Source: an uncultured bacterium
GTDB lineage: Bacteria > Cyanobacteriota > Vampirovibrionia > Gastranaerophilales > Gastranaerophilaceae
Assembly: GCA_900554385.1 (NCBI GenBank)
Contig: USHE01000082.1
Location: forward strand, 1 to 8,341
DNA length: 8,341 nt
Direction: 5' to 3'
Positions 6,947 through 8,341 of the stretch are shown piece after piece. The notes beneath the pieces are model-generated. The model saw only the letters and a list, made by a program, of their open reading frames with translations, searched no databases and was not told the origin of the DNA. The translations under genes were made by a program, and so were the position numbers. Numbering within the stretch: the stretch's first letter is position 1; every line of letters begins with the position of its first letter.

Positions 6947-7715
6947 AATTCTTATTTTTTTCAATGAGAATTTTCAAAGCCTCAATAGCTACTTTAATAG
7001 CCTTGTCAGTATCGTGGACAACAGGATTTTCCAAACCAAGTTTTTCCCGCTCCTGATTTGCAACAGTCAAGAAAACCGAACCCGTTTTGACCCGCAAAAA
7101 GCTTGATACAACAAATAAAGCCGCAGACTCCATCTCAGAAGCAAGACACCCTAATCTTTTCCAGGCTTCCCACTTATTTTCAAGCTCATAACTCACAGGC
7201 ATAACAGAAGAACTGTGCTGACCATAGAATGAATCTTTACACTGAACAACACCGGTAAAAGAGTTATACCCTAAGTTTTCGCAAGCTTGAACCAAAGAAT
7301 TTACTATATCAATATTAGCAACTGCCGGAAATTCAATCGGCGCATACTCTTTGCTTGTACCTTCCATTCGAATAGCACCTGTAGCGATAACGATATCTCC
7401 GCCTTTAACAGCAATATCCATCCCGCCGCAAGTACCAACACGAATAAATGTATCCGCCCCAACTTTCACAAGTTCCTCCAAGGCTATAGAAGCAGACGCA
7501 CCACCGATACCTGTAGAAGTTACACTGACCTTTTCTCCGTTAAGATATCCTGTGTAAGTCGTAAACTCACGTCTATCAGCAACCAGTTTAGACTCGTCAA
7601 AATATTCGGCGATAAGTTTACATCTTTTAGGATCACCGGGCAGAAGAACATATCGCCCGACATCCCCTTCTTTTAACCCAATATGATACTGTTCACCATT
7701 CTCAGAATATTTCAT
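6945..7715 (-). CDS. udp: Uridine phosphorylase (nucleoside phosphorylase family)
   Basis: The enzyme cleaves uridine with phosphate to uracil and ribose-1-phosphate, a cytoplasmic pyrimidine salvage step. At 256 residues it is the usual length for the family and aligns along its whole length with E. coli Udp as I recall it. Visible motifs are the N-terminal YHIGL (10-14), phosphate-binding LPGDPKR (25-31), REFTTYTG (49-56), STGIGGASASIALEEL (67-82), FIRVGTCGG (90-98) with the phosphate-binding Arg92, and EMESAAL (194-200), which contacts the ribose. The base-binding segment reads FYGQHSSSVMP (163-173). Gln166 is present, but the arginine that contacts uracil in the E. coli enzyme (Arg168) has no clear counterpart, so specificity for uridine over other nucleosides is less certain. 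AAGGAA lies five bases before the ATG at 7715. The gene starts 12 bases after the OmpH stop, and its own stop overlaps the ribosome site of the next gene. Confidence 0.9.
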   Translation of the reverse strand: MKYSENGEQYHIGLKEGDVGRYVLLPGDPKRCKLIAEYFDESKLVADRREFTTYTGYLNGEKVSVTSTGIGGASASIALEELVKVGADTFIRVGTCGGMDIAVKGGDIVIATGAIRMEGTSKEYAPIEFPAVANIDIVNSLVQACENLGYNSFTGVVQCKDSFYGQHSSSVMPVSYELENKWEAWKRLGCLASEMESAALFVVSSFLRVKTGSVFLTVANQEREKLGLENPVVHDTDKAIKVAIEALKILIEKNKN

Positions 7716-7727
7716 TTCAATTCCTTA

Positions 7728-8141
7728 TTAGTTACCGGCTTTTAATTTTTGGATTACCAAATCTGAAATATCAACTCCGCCAACAAAGATTACACGAAAA
7801 TCTACAATAGCATCCAATTTTTGTTCAACAAGAACCTGTTTTGCAGCAGCTTGAATTTTATTGAATACAAGTTCTTCTTTTTGGGATTTTAATTTTAAAT
7901 AAGCTTCCTGCTTAGCATTAAATTCACGGGCTGTTACATCTTCAAAATTTTGTTTTTTCAAAGGAGTATCCAAGGCTTTATACTGTTTTTCCTTATCAAC
8001 CATATACTGCTGTAATTCAAGAGCTTTTGCATCAACTTCTTTTACTGCCTGCTGTGCGACAGAATAAGATGCCTGAACTTTTTGGTAATCAATATATCCA
8101 ACACCGCCGGCTAATGCCTGATTATCCATAGTTAGCAACAT
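7728..8141 (-). CDS. Skp/OmpH-family periplasmic chaperone, signal-peptide region disrupted
   Basis: Skp/OmpH proteins are periplasmic trimeric chaperones that hold unfolded outer-membrane proteins for the BAM complex. The mature part is intact: GVGYIDYQKV (13-22) matches the conserved N-terminus, a long lysine- and glutamine-rich helical tentacle follows (about 25-100), and the C-terminus (VDFRVIFVGGVDISDLVIQKL, 113-133) is typical. QALA followed by GG at 8-13 looks like a signal peptidase I cleavage site. The expected start, however, is the ATG at 8182 behind a strong GGAGG. That start encodes MKKFGLAAMALFF and then runs out of frame to a TAA at 8132-8134. The frame of the mature protein opens only at 8141, directly after an in-frame TGA, without a ribosome site. 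One extra base within that TGA would restore a normal signal peptide. This is a mutation, an assembly error or an unusual start. Position right after bamA is the classic context. Confidence 0.85.
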   Translation of the reverse strand: MLLTMDNQALAGGVGYIDYQKVQASYSVAQQAVKEVDAKALELQQYMVDKEKQYKALDTPLKKQNFEDVTAREFNAKQEAYLKLKSQKEELVFNKIQAAAKQVLVEQKLDAIVDFRVIFVGGVDISDLVIQKLKAGN

Positions 8142-8182
8142 TCAAAAAATAACGCCATTGCTGCAAGTCCAAATTTTTTCAT
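8132..8182 (-). other. Out-of-frame signal-peptide start of the Skp/OmpH gene
   Basis: This 16-codon reading frame starts MKKFGLAAMALFF, a normal n-region and hydrophobic core of a Sec signal peptide, and ends ECC then TAA. It overlaps the start of the downstream OmpH frame (8141) by ten bases. The break lies at 8142-8150, next to a run of six A (T on the coding strand). It is best read as the detached beginning of the OmpH gene. An alternative is a leader peptide whose termination allows reinitiation at the ATG at 8141 or 8129. Confidence 0.6.
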
Positions 8183-8188
8183 ATATTA

Positions 8189-8193
8189 CCTCC
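8189..8193 (-). promoter_or_regulatory. Ribosome binding site of the Skp/OmpH gene
   Basis: GGAGG on the minus strand lies six bases before the ATG at 8182. It marks that ATG as the genuine initiation site and is the main reason to suspect a frame disruption in the first 14 codons. Confidence 0.75.
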
Positions 8194-8202
8194 ATTTTAT
8201 TT

Positions 8203-8341
8203 TTAATAAATTAAGTCACCTACACCAAAAGTAAAGTATCCGTTTTTATTCCCATTTTCGCCGGGATTTGTAAGCGGAATACCGTAATCAATAGACAACG
8301 GTCCCATTCCCGGAATATACAATTTAATACCAACACCGGCA
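8203..8341 (-). CDS. bamA: BamA/Omp85 outer-membrane assembly protein, C-terminal fragment (5' end outside window)
   Basis: Only the last 45 codons are present. The residues GVGIKLYIPGMGPLSIDYGI, followed by PLTNPGENGNKNGYFTFG and ending VGDLIY, match the final beta-strands of the BamA/Omp85 barrel. The P-G-P-L-x-D-Y-G pattern, the N-rich turn and the closing F-x-F-G strand are all recognisable. The last residue is Tyr rather than the usual Phe, still an aromatic outer-membrane insertion signal. BamA is the central outer-membrane insertase, and its place directly before an OmpH/Skp gene is typical. The OmpH start lies 20 bases downstream. The family is clear from this end; whether it is BamA itself or another Omp85 member cannot be settled here. 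Confidence 0.8.
   Translation of the reverse strand, partial: AGVGIKLYIPGMGPLSIDYGIPLTNPGENGNKNGYFTFGVGDLIY

Noticed and set aside
7287..7676. A 129-codon open frame on the plus strand opposite udp
   Set aside because: It lies entirely antisense to the well-conserved uridine phosphorylase, and its translation looks like an antisense shadow with no recognisable family.
8142..8150. Programmed -1 ribosomal frameshift on the T run of the OmpH gene
   Set aside because: Slipping back one base on the T run places the ribosome directly on the TGA at 8144-8142, so no full-length product would result.

Overview
The window most resembles a gut lineage of non-photosynthetic Cyanobacteria (Candidatus Melainabacteria / Vampirovibrionia, probably Gastranaerophilales). 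This assignment rests on my recognition of protein styles, not on a search. It is supported by the low GC content, by a prepilin-like protein with a GFTLSEVLITLGIIG N-terminus and a C-terminal GWEFKDDYPW signature, by Gram-negative outer-membrane assembly genes (BamA, Skp/OmpH), and by two membrane-associated hypotheticals and an unusual GH77 glucanotransferase of a style I associate with that group. The standard bacterial code fits, with TAA, TAG and TGA all used as stops. The odd length and the truncated or open frames at both edges suggest a whole short contig.

Left part (1-3394): a pseudopilin gene (+ strand, open to the left edge) converges on an uncharacterised 533-residue protein (- strand). 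Divergent from the latter is a 264-residue membrane hypothetical (+ strand) with a clear extended -10 promoter and a strong ribosome binding site. The 166-bp gap between these two divergent genes (2411-2576) is the only sizeable intergenic region. Short A/T-flanked hairpins lie at both convergent junctions and could act as bidirectional terminators.

Right part (8341 down to 3460, all - strand): a tightly packed probable operon reads bamA C-terminus, Skp/OmpH-like chaperone, uridine phosphorylase (udp), a soluble FlhA-like protein, then 4-alpha-glucanotransferase (malQ-like). Gaps are about 3 to 32 bases. The Shine-Dalgarno of the FlhA-like gene overlaps the udp stop codon, which suggests translational coupling. 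Outer-membrane biogenesis genes are thus joined to nucleoside salvage and alpha-glucan metabolism rather than to the usual lpxD/fabZ/lpxA genes.

The most unusual item is the 492-residue protein at 5457-6935. It carries what reads as the entire cytoplasmic domain of the type III export gate protein FlhA/SctV (FHIPEP family) but lacks all transmembrane helices. In their place is a small N-terminal domain resembling DUF4177 and a charged, probably coiled-coil linker. No other flagellar or secretion gene is visible. Also notable are a disrupted signal-peptide region in the OmpH gene, degenerate EF-hand-like repeats in the 533-residue hypothetical, and a short N-terminal ISSV...F tag shared by the 264-residue hypothetical and the glucanotransferase.
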